A DNA stretch of 64,000 nucleotides, taken from NCBI GenBank assembly GCA_038728585.1, contig JAVYTR010000005.1, positions 59,063 through 123,062 on the forward strand, written 5' to 3'. Source of the DNA: Conexivisphaerales archaeon. GTDB taxonomy: Archaea; Thermoproteota; Nitrososphaeria; Conexivisphaerales; DTJL01. The notes beneath the pieces are model-generated. The model worked only from the letters and a program-made list of their open reading frames with translations. It did no database searches and was not told the origin of the DNA. The translations under genes were made by a program, and so were the position numbers. This document shows, one piece after another, positions 17,383 through 24,460 of the stretch (positions are counted from its first letter, which is position 1; every line of letters begins with the position of its first letter).

Positions 17383-18267
17383 CTAGATTCTCTTTCCTTC
17401 AATAAATTCTGAGGCTATTTGACTAAGGGTTGAAAACCTCACTCTTTCATGTCTTTTTATGTAATTTATTAAGCGTTCAAGCAAAGGCAGGACATGAGGC
17501 CTAGCAGAAACGTCCGGATGTATAGTTAGACATAGGCATCCGTATCTTTCGACTTTAAAGAGATAGTCGAAGTGTGCCTTGTAGATACCATACATTACTT
17601 CAGGCGAAGTATAGCCATAGTTATAGGATGGATGCTTGATGAACATCATCGGAGGAAGGTCATCAAGATACCAACTGACAGGTATTTCTACTAGGTTCAC
17701 CTCCTTTCCAAACTCAAAAGGCTTCATCCATGTTTCCGGGTCTTTTGTGTAGTCTATCTTGTACCATCTGTCACCACTCCTCAATCTATAAGGGTGAAAT
17801 TCGTCGGCCATCATACTGCTGTCGTACATAAAATTATGCTTGAGAAGCAGGTCAACAGTATTCTCGCTGAATTCCCACCACGGAGCTCTGTAACCAACAG
17901 GCTTGTTTCCAGATAATTCTTCGCAGAGTTTGGATGTTTTGATAAGTATCTTCTCCTCCTGCTCCCTGTTCAGCCTGGTAGGATTTTCATGAGAATAACC
18001 ATGGGGTTCAATCTCATGCCCCAAGTCCGCAACTTTCCTCAGGTTAACCTTGAACGTCTCTGCAGAATGACCGGGAACGAACCACGTCGTTTTTATCTTC
18101 TGCCTTTCAAAAAGGTCAAGTAGTCTTAGGGTCCCTATCTTTCCTGCGAATTCTCCTCTCGACAAGTCGCTCGGGGAATTTTCTCCTCCGTAAGAGCCAA
18201 GCCAACCTGCTATAGCATCAACATCTACCGTTATAGCCACTTTTATAACTTCAGCTTGTTTCGGCAT
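17383..18267 (-). CDS. NodB-fold deacetylase of the HpPgdA / cyclic-imidase type
   Basis: A 294-residue polysaccharide-deacetylase-family protein. Metal and catalytic residues are visible: VDVDA (D15/D17), EPHGYSHENP (H89 and H93), GYRAPWWEFSEN near 143 and LTIHPDVSARP near 247. The run GWLGSYGGEN near residue 21 and the C-terminal TIHPDVSARP resemble Helicobacter pylori PgdA. That subgroup also contains enzymes acting on cyclic imides and allantoin-like rings. An archaeon has no peptidoglycan, and the gene lies between a BMP transporter and degradative enzymes, so an imidase or amidase role is more likely than cell-wall deacetylation. This is inference. It is divergent from the BKACE gene. 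Confidence 0.8.
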   Translation of the reverse strand: MPKQAEVIKVAITVDVDAIAGWLGSYGGENSPSDLSRGEFAGKIGTLRLLDLFERQKIKTTWFVPGHSAETFKVNLRKVADLGHEIEPHGYSHENPTRLNREQEEKILIKTSKLCEELSGNKPVGYRAPWWEFSENTVDLLLKHNFMYDSSMMADEFHPYRLRSGDRWYKIDYTKDPETWMKPFEFGKEVNLVEIPVSWYLDDLPPMMFIKHPSYNYGYTSPEVMYGIYKAHFDYLFKVERYGCLCLTIHPDVSARPHVLPLLERLINYIKRHERVRFSTLSQIASEFIEGKRI

Positions 18268-18288
18268 TAAGCACCGTTGACCGAGCCC

Positions 18289-18325
18289 GCATTAAAATCT
18301 TTTTTATCCAAGTAAAATTAAATAC
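18289..18325. promoter_or_regulatory. Divergent promoter pair between NodB-fold and BKACE genes
   Basis: Two AT blocks sit in the 82-base divergent gap. On the minus strand the block at 18289-18305 lies about 27 bases before the start at 18267. On the plus strand taaaattaaatacc at 18312-18325 lies about 30 bases before the start at 18350. Both starts can therefore be leaderless and may share regulation. Confidence 0.5.
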
Positions 18326-18349
18326 CTAACACCAGATGCAAGTTCTGCG

Positions 18350-19204
18350 ATGAATCTACCCTCGAGTAAGGTGATCATAACAGCAACGGTGGCTCCTACT
18401 TGGGTCTTTGTTCCTGAAATTCGTAATGTAGTTGAGGAAAAATGGAGACAGACAACAGAAAGCTTGGTCTCTGAGATAGTTGCGTGCAGAAACGCTGGAG
18501 CAGCAATAGTGCACGTTCATGGCAATGCACCTTGGAGTCGCGACAAATGGCAACAGGTCATCCAAGGTGTAAGGTCTGCGACGGACATACTGATTCAGGT
18601 CGGACTCTCAGGAAGGCCGATGGAGGAGAGAAGAGAACTGTTAGACTTGAAGCCTGATATGTGTTCTGTCAGATTGACACACTCGGACGAAAGATATACT
18701 GTCCACTCCGCAAACCTCCTCCATACTATGGACGAGATAAAGGAATATCTTTTGCTTTGCAGAGAAAAGAAGGTCAAGCCTGAACTTGAGTGTCATAACG
18801 AAGGTGCTCTGTGGAACCTTAATTACATACTGGGCAAAGGATGGCTCGAGCTTCCAGCCTTCTTGACCTTGTTCTTGGGATGGCCTGGTGGCACATGGAC
18901 TCCACCCACTATGGAGGAGCTGATAAGTAGGGTAAAGCTTGTGCCAAAGGGCTGCATATACCAGACCAGCATTATGCCCGACAATCCTGAAGACGGCGCA
19001 AATTCACCGTTTAATTTGTCTTTGCTTACAGTAATGCTTGGAGGGCATGTAAGAGTTGGTACTGAAGATTACCCATACATACATGACAAGACACCAGCCA
19101 AAGATGCATCCGAGCTCGTTCGCAGGATAGCTGATGGTATAAGAGCGCTCGGCAAAGGTATAGCTACCCCTGAAGAAGCTAGAACTATACTTGGCTTAGG
19201 GTAG
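18350..19204 (+). CDS. BKACE family (DUF849) beta-keto acid cleavage enzyme
   Basis: A 284-residue TIM-barrel enzyme of the 3-keto-5-aminohexanoate cleavage (Kce) family. These enzymes condense a beta-keto acid with acetyl-CoA to give acetoacetate and a CoA ester. Zinc ligands are visible as HVH in AAIVHVHGNAPW near residues 49-60, and the Glu of the VGTEDYPYIH motif near 241-250. The usual HVHVRDP loop is shortened to HVHGNAPW, which may alter substrate choice. The start is ATG at 18350. It heads a rightward unit with the MFS carrier and the racemase-superfamily enzyme. Confidence 0.85.
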   Translation: MNLPSSKVIITATVAPTWVFVPEIRNVVEEKWRQTTESLVSEIVACRNAGAAIVHVHGNAPWSRDKWQQVIQGVRSATDILIQVGLSGRPMEERRELLDLKPDMCSVRLTHSDERYTVHSANLLHTMDEIKEYLLLCREKKVKPELECHNEGALWNLNYILGKGWLELPAFLTLFLGWPGGTWTPPTMEELISRVKLVPKGCIYQTSIMPDNPEDGANSPFNLSLLTVMLGGHVRVGTEDYPYIHDKTPAKDASELVRRIADGIRALGKGIATPEEARTILGLG

Positions 19205-19242
19205 GCATATCTGCCTAACATCTCCTGCTCAGATGTTATAAG

Positions 19243-20433
19243 TTGAGAAATCAGACATCATCCAAGCTGGGTGAAGCACTTTCAGTCTTAGTACTAGCTC
19301 TAAGTATGTCAGAGGGGCTGATTGTAGCATATGATTACTCACCTTTGGCGCTCAAAATAGCTTCGGACCTTCGCCTCTCCTACACGGACATAGGGCTTCT
19401 TCAGACTTGCCTCTTCGTTCCTTTCATGATCTTGCAGATACCTGCAGGATTACTCGCAGACAGGTACAGCTCGAAGAGACTAATTTTGCTCTCAATGCCG
19501 CTTATGCTGCTTTCAGCCGCACTGTTTGCACTCTCCAATTCAGAGTCGATTCTCCTCTTCAGCAGAGTGTTAAGCGGTATCTCTCTTGGGATGATGTTCG
19601 TCCCAGTGATAAGGTACCTGTTAATGTCGATAGGCGGGTTCGCCCCTGGACTTTCGCTGGGGATCCTGGCAAGTATGCAGGCAGCTGGCTCGGTAGTTGC
19701 ATCTTTCGCTCCAGCGATACTGGCTGATATGACGGGTAGCTGGAGAACCGCATTGATGCTTTTGGCCTCCCCTTTGGCATTACTATTCTTTCTTCTCCTG
19801 CCGATAAAAGAGAGTCAAACCAATACCAACAGGCTTAGCGTAACAGAAAGTGTAAAAGGAATATTGTCAAATAAGACCAGTTGGGTTTTGGGCTTCGACA
19901 ACTTCGTCAGATTTGGAATAGTTTTACTGTTAACAACTTGGGTCCCCTCATATTTGATGGACAGGTTCTCATACCAGCTCTTACCAGCTTCTGAAACACT
20001 GGGAATCATGTGGATAATGGCAGCCATCTCTTCCCTGTTAGGGGGATACATAACTGATAAAGAGAGAGGAGCCTTCTATGTCATAGAAGCAGGCCTCCTC
20101 CTCACGTCACTGTTTCTTTTTCTTGTCCCAAGAGCCAACAGCTCTATTATAACGGAGATAATACTTCCGATTCTGGGAGGAGCAATGTACCTTGCCTTCT
20201 CACCAATGTTTTCTCTTCTGCCTTCCTTAATAGGCAGGCAGAACCCCGGTTTTGTATCTGGAGTCCAGAATACCTTTGCTACATTCGGTGCTGCTGTGTT
20301 TCCTTTCATGATGGGATATCTGAGAGACATAACAGGTGGCTTTGATTACGGCTGGTCAGTCTCTGCATTGCTGACACTGGTAGCAGCTCTGGTATCCATG
20401 CAGTTATCTAGTTCGTTAAGAAGGGGTGTTTAA
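19243..20433 (+). CDS. MFS transporter
   Basis: A 396-residue carrier with about 12 membrane helices. The first signature GLLADRYSSKRL lies near residue 69-80, and a second short form GGYITDKERGA is near 267. There is no long central loop, as in anion or sugar-phosphate type MFS carriers. The start is TTG at 19243, 39 bases after the BKACE stop. Its 3' end lies just before the ATG of the racemase-superfamily gene and overlaps that gene's alternative GTG start. This suggests it moves the substrate or product of the local pathway. Substrate unknown. Confidence 0.85.
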   Translation: MRNQTSSKLGEALSVLVLALSMSEGLIVAYDYSPLALKIASDLRLSYTDIGLLQTCLFVPFMILQIPAGLLADRYSSKRLILLSMPLMLLSAALFALSNSESILLFSRVLSGISLGMMFVPVIRYLLMSIGGFAPGLSLGILASMQAAGSVVASFAPAILADMTGSWRTALMLLASPLALLFFLLLPIKESQTNTNRLSVTESVKGILSNKTSWVLGFDNFVRFGIVLLLTTWVPSYLMDRFSYQLLPASETLGIMWIMAAISSLLGGYITDKERGAFYVIEAGLLLTSLFLFLVPRANSSIITEIILPILGGAMYLAFSPMFSLLPSLIGRQNPGFVSGVQNTFATFGAAVFPFMMGYLRDITGGFDYGWSVSALLTLVAALVSMQLSSSLRRGV

Positions 20434-20449
20434 GTGGAAGCTGGGAGAC

Positions 20450-21184
20450 ATGAGTAGAAAGTACAAAATAGGCGTAATAACACCGTCCTCGAACACCACA
20501 CTGGAGCCTATACTTTATGAGATACTGAAACATACAAGATTCACTGCTCATTTTTCCCGGTTCAAGGTAAGAAATCTCAGCCTTGAAAGGGAAGACCTAG
20601 AGCAATTCAGCATCGAGAATATGTTGGTCCCAGCTTCTTTACTTGCTGATGCGCATGTTGATGTAATAGCTTGGTTCGGAACATCGGGAGGCTGGCTGGG
20701 CTTCGATAACGACATTAATCTATGCAGGCGAATCGAAGATAGGCTAGGAATCCCCGCTGTAACTGCAACACTAGCTACAGTCGACGCAATGGCTATGCTG
20801 AAGATTAGGAATTACTCACTGGTAGTTCCATACGAAGAAGACTTGACGAAGAAGATAATTGACAACTTTGGAAAGGCGGGTTATAGTGTGAGCAATGTAA
20901 AACACCTCAACCTAAGAGATAATGTAGTTGTGGGGAGTGTTCCTACCACGCGTATAGCTAAAATAGTTACTGATACATCAGCAAATTCTGACTGTATTCT
21001 GGTATACTGTACGAACTTCTCCGTTGCAACAATGGTCGAAGAACTTGAGAAGAAGACAAGAATACCTATACTTGATAGCATAAATGTGACGCTTTGGGGG
21101 TGCATGAAGAAGCTAGGGATTAGAAGTGGCATCAAGGGATATGGAATGCTTCTTGCAGGGCGCAGACCTCGGTTCTGGTCTTAA
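20450..21184 (+). CDS. Asp/Glu racemase superfamily enzyme (maleate isomerase / arylmalonate decarboxylase-like)
   Basis: A 244-residue enzyme (ATG at 20450; an in-frame GTG at 20426 would overlap the MFS gene by 8 bases). The N-terminal GVITPSSNTTLEP is typical of maleate cis-trans isomerases. The first catalytic Cys of isomerases and racemases is replaced by Gly: FGTSGG at residues 76-81, which is the G-T-S of arylmalonate decarboxylase. Tyr128 (VPYEED) and the second Cys, C187 (VYCTNFS), are present. A one-cysteine site with a GTS dioxyanion loop favours decarboxylation chemistry over isomerisation. Function by analogy; the real substrate is unknown. Confidence 0.75.
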   Translation: MSRKYKIGVITPSSNTTLEPILYEILKHTRFTAHFSRFKVRNLSLEREDLEQFSIENMLVPASLLADAHVDVIAWFGTSGGWLGFDNDINLCRRIEDRLGIPAVTATLATVDAMAMLKIRNYSLVVPYEEDLTKKIIDNFGKAGYSVSNVKHLNLRDNVVVGSVPTTRIAKIVTDTSANSDCILVYCTNFSVATMVEELEKKTRIPILDSINVTLWGCMKKLGIRSGIKGYGMLLAGRRPRFWS

Positions 21185-21383
21185 ATGCAGATTTGCAAGC
21201 CATTGTTGTCTGTCCCTCATCGCTAGATCATTTTGCGATTGTGAATTGTACACCGGCTCCGAAACCAAAACTGAAGACCTTGTATGAGCCAGATTCTGTA
21301 ATTAAATACAATTGCTTTAAACAGCCTTTTGAAACTGGTTAAGCACCATCAGTCGAACAACAGGCCTAACGCTTAAAAGCTCT

Positions 21384-21398
21384 CAGTCCAGAGGACTG
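21384..21398 (+). promoter_or_regulatory. Perfect inverted repeat upstream of S8e
   Basis: CAGTCC (21384-21389), loop AGA, GGACTG (21393-21398) lies between a TATA-like gcttaaaagc (21371-21380) and the start at 21419. It could be an operator at the transcription start or a short hairpin in the leader. Either could control S8e, but no regulator is known to me for it. Confidence 0.4.
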
Positions 21399-21418
21399 GA
21401 AACGAAGCTGATTGGTGT

Positions 21419-21808
21419 TTGACTAGGCCACTGGAGAATCTGGCAAAGAGAAAGGCAAGCGGTGGAACAATAATTCCATACAGAGGGAGAAGAAAGTTTG
21501 AATACGATGGATTTGCACTGGAAACCATTCAGGGGACACAGACAGTTCTGACAAGAAGGGTAAGGGGGGGTAACTTAAAAGTAGGTCTTGTCAAGGCTGA
21601 ATTTGCAAACGTTGTAAACCCTCAGGACAAGACAACCAAGAAGGTAAGGATTCTTAGAGTCATATCGAACAGGGCAAACAGGGACTACGAAAGAAGAGGC
21701 GTGATAACAAAGGGGGCAATGATCGAAACAGAGCTCGGTATTGCCAGGGTGACTTCAAGACCTTCTCAGCATGGGGTTGTAAACGCAATCCTGCAGCCCA
21801 AGAAATGA
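21419..21808 (+). CDS. rps8e: Ribosomal protein S8e
   Basis: A 129-residue archaeal/eukaryotic ribosomal protein of the small subunit. The family features are KRKASGGTIIPYRGRRKFE near residue 10-28, RRVRGGNLKVGLVKAEFANV near 47, LRVISNRANRDYERRGVITKGAMIETELGIARVTSRP near 75-112 and a terminal HGVVNAIL. The length is normal. The start is TTG at 21419. It opens the cluster with SRP19, gar1, tfb and TFE-beta; the following gene has its own TATA box, so the cluster probably consists of several short transcripts. Confidence 0.95.
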   Translation: MTRPLENLAKRKASGGTIIPYRGRRKFEYDGFALETIQGTQTVLTRRVRGGNLKVGLVKAEFANVVNPQDKTTKKVRILRVISNRANRDYERRGVITKGAMIETELGIARVTSRPSQHGVVNAILQPKK

Positions 21809-21857
21809 AATAGTTCAACTTAACTCCTTATAATCAGGCATTATCCTAGTCAAAACC

Positions 21858-22178
21858 ATGAAGGATTACGATAAGCTCATCCTCTGGCTTGACTATTTTG
21901 ACAGCAATATTCCCAGAGCCAGAGGCAGAAGAATACCCAATCATGCAGCAGTGAAGGGTCCATCTCTTGAAGAACTTGCTCTGGCTGCCAGGAGACTTGG
22001 CCTGGAGCCGGAGGTGCAGCAGGCAAGAAGACCCTCCTCCAGAAGGATCACAGGGTTCATACAGGTGAAGAAGACGATGAAGAAGGGTGAACTGATCAAG
22101 AGGCTTACTGCAGAGCTTGCAAAGGTGAGGTCTGAAACTAGGAAGGCTGATGATAAAGGCAAGCAATCCCAGCAATGA
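21858..22178 (+). CDS. srp19: Signal recognition particle protein SRP19
   Basis: A 106-residue SRP19 that binds the SRP RNA and helps load SRP54. The signature is LILWLDYFDSNIPRARGRRIP at residues 7-27, followed by AARRLGLEPEVQQARRPSSRRITGFIQVKK near 43-72 and a basic, Lys-rich tail. Length is normal for archaea. A TATA-like ccttataatca (21827-21837) sits about 27 bases upstream of the ATG, so transcription is probably leaderless and independent of S8e. Confidence 0.95.
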   Translation: MKDYDKLILWLDYFDSNIPRARGRRIPNHAAVKGPSLEELALAARRLGLEPEVQQARRPSSRRITGFIQVKKTMKKGELIKRLTAELAKVRSETRKADDKGKQSQQ

Positions 22179-22224
22179 AGTGCTATGAGAAACAAGTTTA
22201 ATTACCATATCATCCATTGCGGAT

Positions 22225-22470
22225 ATGCTTAAAATGCAAGAGACTGGGCAGATATTCAGGTTAGCTAGAAGTGGTATGCTGATAGTTAAGCTGAAGAAAG
22301 AGCCAAAGCCCGGGCAGGTGTTATATGATGCAAAGGGAAGGATGGTTGGAAAAGTAGTCGAAGTCTTTGGTCCTGTGAAATCCCCTTACGCCTCACTCAA
22401 GCCATTATCGGACTGGGCAAAGAGCTTAACAAGCGAGAAGGTGTATTCAAAGGATGGAAGAGACCAATAG
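22225..22470 (+). CDS. gar1: H/ACA RNP protein Gar1
   Basis: An 81-residue Gar1 homologue, the subunit that binds Cbf5 in H/ACA pseudouridylation particles. The small beta barrel is seen as GMLIVKLKKEPKPGQVLYDAKGRMVGKVVEVFGPVKSPYASLKP, residues 17-60. Glycine-rich eukaryotic tails are absent, as usual in archaea. The gene overlaps the start of tfb by 17 bases, so the two are co-transcribed. A TATA-like aagtttaattacc (22193-22205) precedes it by about 26 bases. Confidence 0.93.
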   Translation: MLKMQETGQIFRLARSGMLIVKLKKEPKPGQVLYDAKGRMVGKVVEVFGPVKSPYASLKPLSDWAKSLTSEKVYSKDGRDQ

Positions 22471-23413
22471 CTCTATACCAACCAGATGCCCCAGGTGCCA
22501 TTCTCGCCTGATAGGAGATAGGGAAACTGGCGAAGTTGTATGCGGTAATTGCGGCTATGTGCTTGAGGAGGCGATGGAGTTCGAGGGGCCGGAATGGAAG
22601 GCCATAGACCCAGAAGATAAGCTGAAGAGGAGCAGGATAGGCGCTCCTTTAACCTTAACTCAGCATGACCTGGGGCTAACTACAGCAATAGGTGATAGCG
22701 ATACAGACTATCAGGGGAACAGACTAGCTGGAGAAGAAAGGGCAAGTGCAGCAAGGATGAAGGTGTGGCAGTCAAGGATAAGGATTGTAGACAGCAAGGA
22801 AAGGTCGATGGCAAATGTTCTCGAGAAGATAACGTCTATGGCTGAGGCTCTAAGTTTACCTCCCAACGTTGCAGAAACTGCTGCCTACAACTTCAGGAGG
22901 TATTCAAAGAAGGGTTTCGCAAGAGGGAGAAGCGTAGTTGGCATGGCTGCAGCTTCCCTCTATCTTGCGTGCAGGCAGTGTGATGTCAACCGTTCTCTAG
23001 CGGAGATAGCTCAGAAGGTTGGAGTTGAGAAGAAGTACGTTGCAAAGTACTACAGGAGCCTGATAACTGAGATGGACATCCAGAGGGTTCCTATGGCCTC
23101 TCTGACAAACTACATATCAAAACTTTCGAACAACCTGAACGTAGCTCCAAGGGTGCAGAGGCTGGCTACAGAGCTTGGTAGAAAGGTATCTGCAGCCTCC
23201 ATCAGCGGTGGTAGAGCCCCTTCAGGCCTCGCAGCAGCCTTCGTCTACATAGCAGCAACACTTCTCAACGAACATATACCACAGAGGGAGATAGCAGAGA
23301 AGGCTAACATAACAGAGGTTACTATAAGGAAGAGGTGCAGGGAGCTCTTCGAAAACTTTGAGGTATCAGTTATTCTGAAGGAAAGGACCAGGATTGAAGA
23401 GAAAGAGTTTTAG
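22454..23413 (+). CDS. tfb: Transcription initiation factor B (TFB)
   Basis: A 319-residue TFIIB homologue that recruits RNA polymerase to the TBP-TATA complex. The zinc ribbon is C12-x2-C15 and C30-x2-C33 (RCPRCHS, VCGNCGYV). The B-finger/linker follows (DPEDKLKRSRIGAPLT), then two cyclin folds (about 108-205 and 210-310) with the recognition helix-turn-helix IPQREIAEKANITEVTIRKRCREL near 275-298. Length is normal. It is translationally coupled to gar1 and followed after 2 bases by TFE-beta, so general transcription factors are clustered here. Confidence 0.96.
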   Translation: MEETNSSIPTRCPRCHSRLIGDRETGEVVCGNCGYVLEEAMEFEGPEWKAIDPEDKLKRSRIGAPLTLTQHDLGLTTAIGDSDTDYQGNRLAGEERASAARMKVWQSRIRIVDSKERSMANVLEKITSMAEALSLPPNVAETAAYNFRRYSKKGFARGRSVVGMAAASLYLACRQCDVNRSLAEIAQKVGVEKKYVAKYYRSLITEMDIQRVPMASLTNYISKLSNNLNVAPRVQRLATELGRKVSAASISGGRAPSGLAAAFVYIAATLLNEHIPQREIAEKANITEVTIRKRCRELFENFEVSVILKERTRIEEKEF

Positions 23414-23415
23414 GT

Positions 23416-23838
23416 GTGAAGTTTAATTTATATAATAGTCATAAAGGTGATTTGGAGTTCTTGCAAGAAGCAGAAGAAGACCTGATAAGCAAGGTTTACA
23501 GTCTGGTAATCGGAAGCGGTGGTAAGGGTATACTCCAGAGTGAACTCTGGAAGGTTCTCGGGCTGACAAGCAGAGACGGCTCAAGAATAGCATCAAGGCT
23601 GGAAAAAAGAAAGCTGATCAAGAGAGAGAGGGTTCTAGAGAACGGCAGATGGACCTACAACCTTCTTCCTCTTGTCATCCCTATAGACACCAGCAGCATA
23701 GAGGATGCGCCATGCATAAGGTGCAGCGATGAAGAGAGATGCTCTCTTGACTCCTCCGTATCGCCTGTCACCTGCAGGCTGCTTGAGGAATGGGTCGTAA
23801 GGGAGTACAGGCAGGCAAAGGAAAGTGCGTCTCAGTGA
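23416..23838 (+). CDS. TFE-beta (RPC34/hRPC39-like) transcription factor subunit
   Basis: A 140-residue protein with a winged helix (GILQSELWKVLGLTSRDGSRIASRLEKRKLIKRERV, residues 38-73) and a C-terminal four-cysteine cluster C100-x2-C103-x5-C109-x10-C120 (CIRCSDEERC, SPVTCRLLEEW). That cluster matches the 4Fe-4S domain of archaeal TFE-beta. It would pair with TFE-alpha, which is not in the window, to stabilise open complexes. The frame begins at GTG 23416. An internal TATA-like box (about 23426-23437) suggests that a shorter leaderless form starts at TTG 23452 or 23461. The adjacent gene rlmE overlaps by 14 bases. Confidence 0.85.
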   Translation: MKFNLYNSHKGDLEFLQEAEEDLISKVYSLVIGSGGKGILQSELWKVLGLTSRDGSRIASRLEKRKLIKRERVLENGRWTYNLLPLVIPIDTSSIEDAPCIRCSDEERCSLDSSVSPVTCRLLEEWVVREYRQAKESASQ

Positions 23839-24460
23839 GGCAAGAAGGGAATACTACAGAAGGTTAGCAAAGAAGAAGGGCTATCTGAGCAGGGCAGCCT
23901 TCAAGCTGCTCCAGATCGATTCCAGGTTTAGAATACTCAGAAAAGGGTATTCTGTTCTGGACCTTGGCTGCTCACCTGGAGGCTGGTCGCAAATAGCAAG
24001 CAGAAAGGTAGGTAGCCAGGGAAGAGTTGTAGGTGTTGATGTTGAACCAGCATCTTACAAGGCTTCCAATTTCATCTTTCTGAACGCAGATATAAACTCG
24101 CCAGAATTTGAAGAAAGGCTTTCAGCGCTTAACCTCAAATTCGACATAATCCTTTCTGACCTATCTCCAAAACTCATAGGAATATGGGATGCGGATTCAT
24201 CAAGGCAGCTTCTTCTGACATCAGATGCCCTTAGCATAGCCGAGAAGTACCTTAAGGCTGGAGGAAATGCGGTTGTTAAGCTGTTTCAGGGAGAGATGCT
24301 TGAAGAAACTATCATTGAGCTGAAGAAAAGGTTCTTGCAAGTGATAGTTGCCAAGCCTCCTGCCAGCAGAAAGCAGGCGAGTGAAATCTATGCTGTGTGC
24401 ATGAACTTCAGGCCTGAGAAAGAGCGTCTTCAACTGCCCATACGGGAGCATCAGTCCTGA
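23825..24460 (+). CDS. rlmE: RlmE/FtsJ-type RNA 2'-O-methyltransferase
   Basis: A 211-residue SAM-dependent methyltransferase of the RrmJ family that methylates a ribose, probably in 23S rRNA. The K-D-K-E catalytic tetrad is visible: K27 (SRAAFKLLQ), Asp in LSDLSPK near 102, Lys in VVKLFQGEM near 150 and Glu in SEIYAVC near 188. The SAM loop is LDLGCSPGGWSQ at 45-56. Start GTG at 23825 is inside the end of TFE-beta. Its last 53 bases overlap the 3' end of the convergent trm1 gene. Confidence 0.92.
   Translation: MRLSEARREYYRRLAKKKGYLSRAAFKLLQIDSRFRILRKGYSVLDLGCSPGGWSQIASRKVGSQGRVVGVDVEPASYKASNFIFLNADINSPEFEERLSALNLKFDIILSDLSPKLIGIWDADSSRQLLLTSDALSIAEKYLKAGGNAVVKLFQGEMLEETIIELKKRFLQVIVAKPPASRKQASEIYAVCMNFRPEKERLQLPIREHQS

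Noticed and set aside
1..21200. Insertion sequence or integrated virus
   Set aside because: The region has gaps and catabolic genes, but no transposase, integrase, capsid or terminal repeats were seen.
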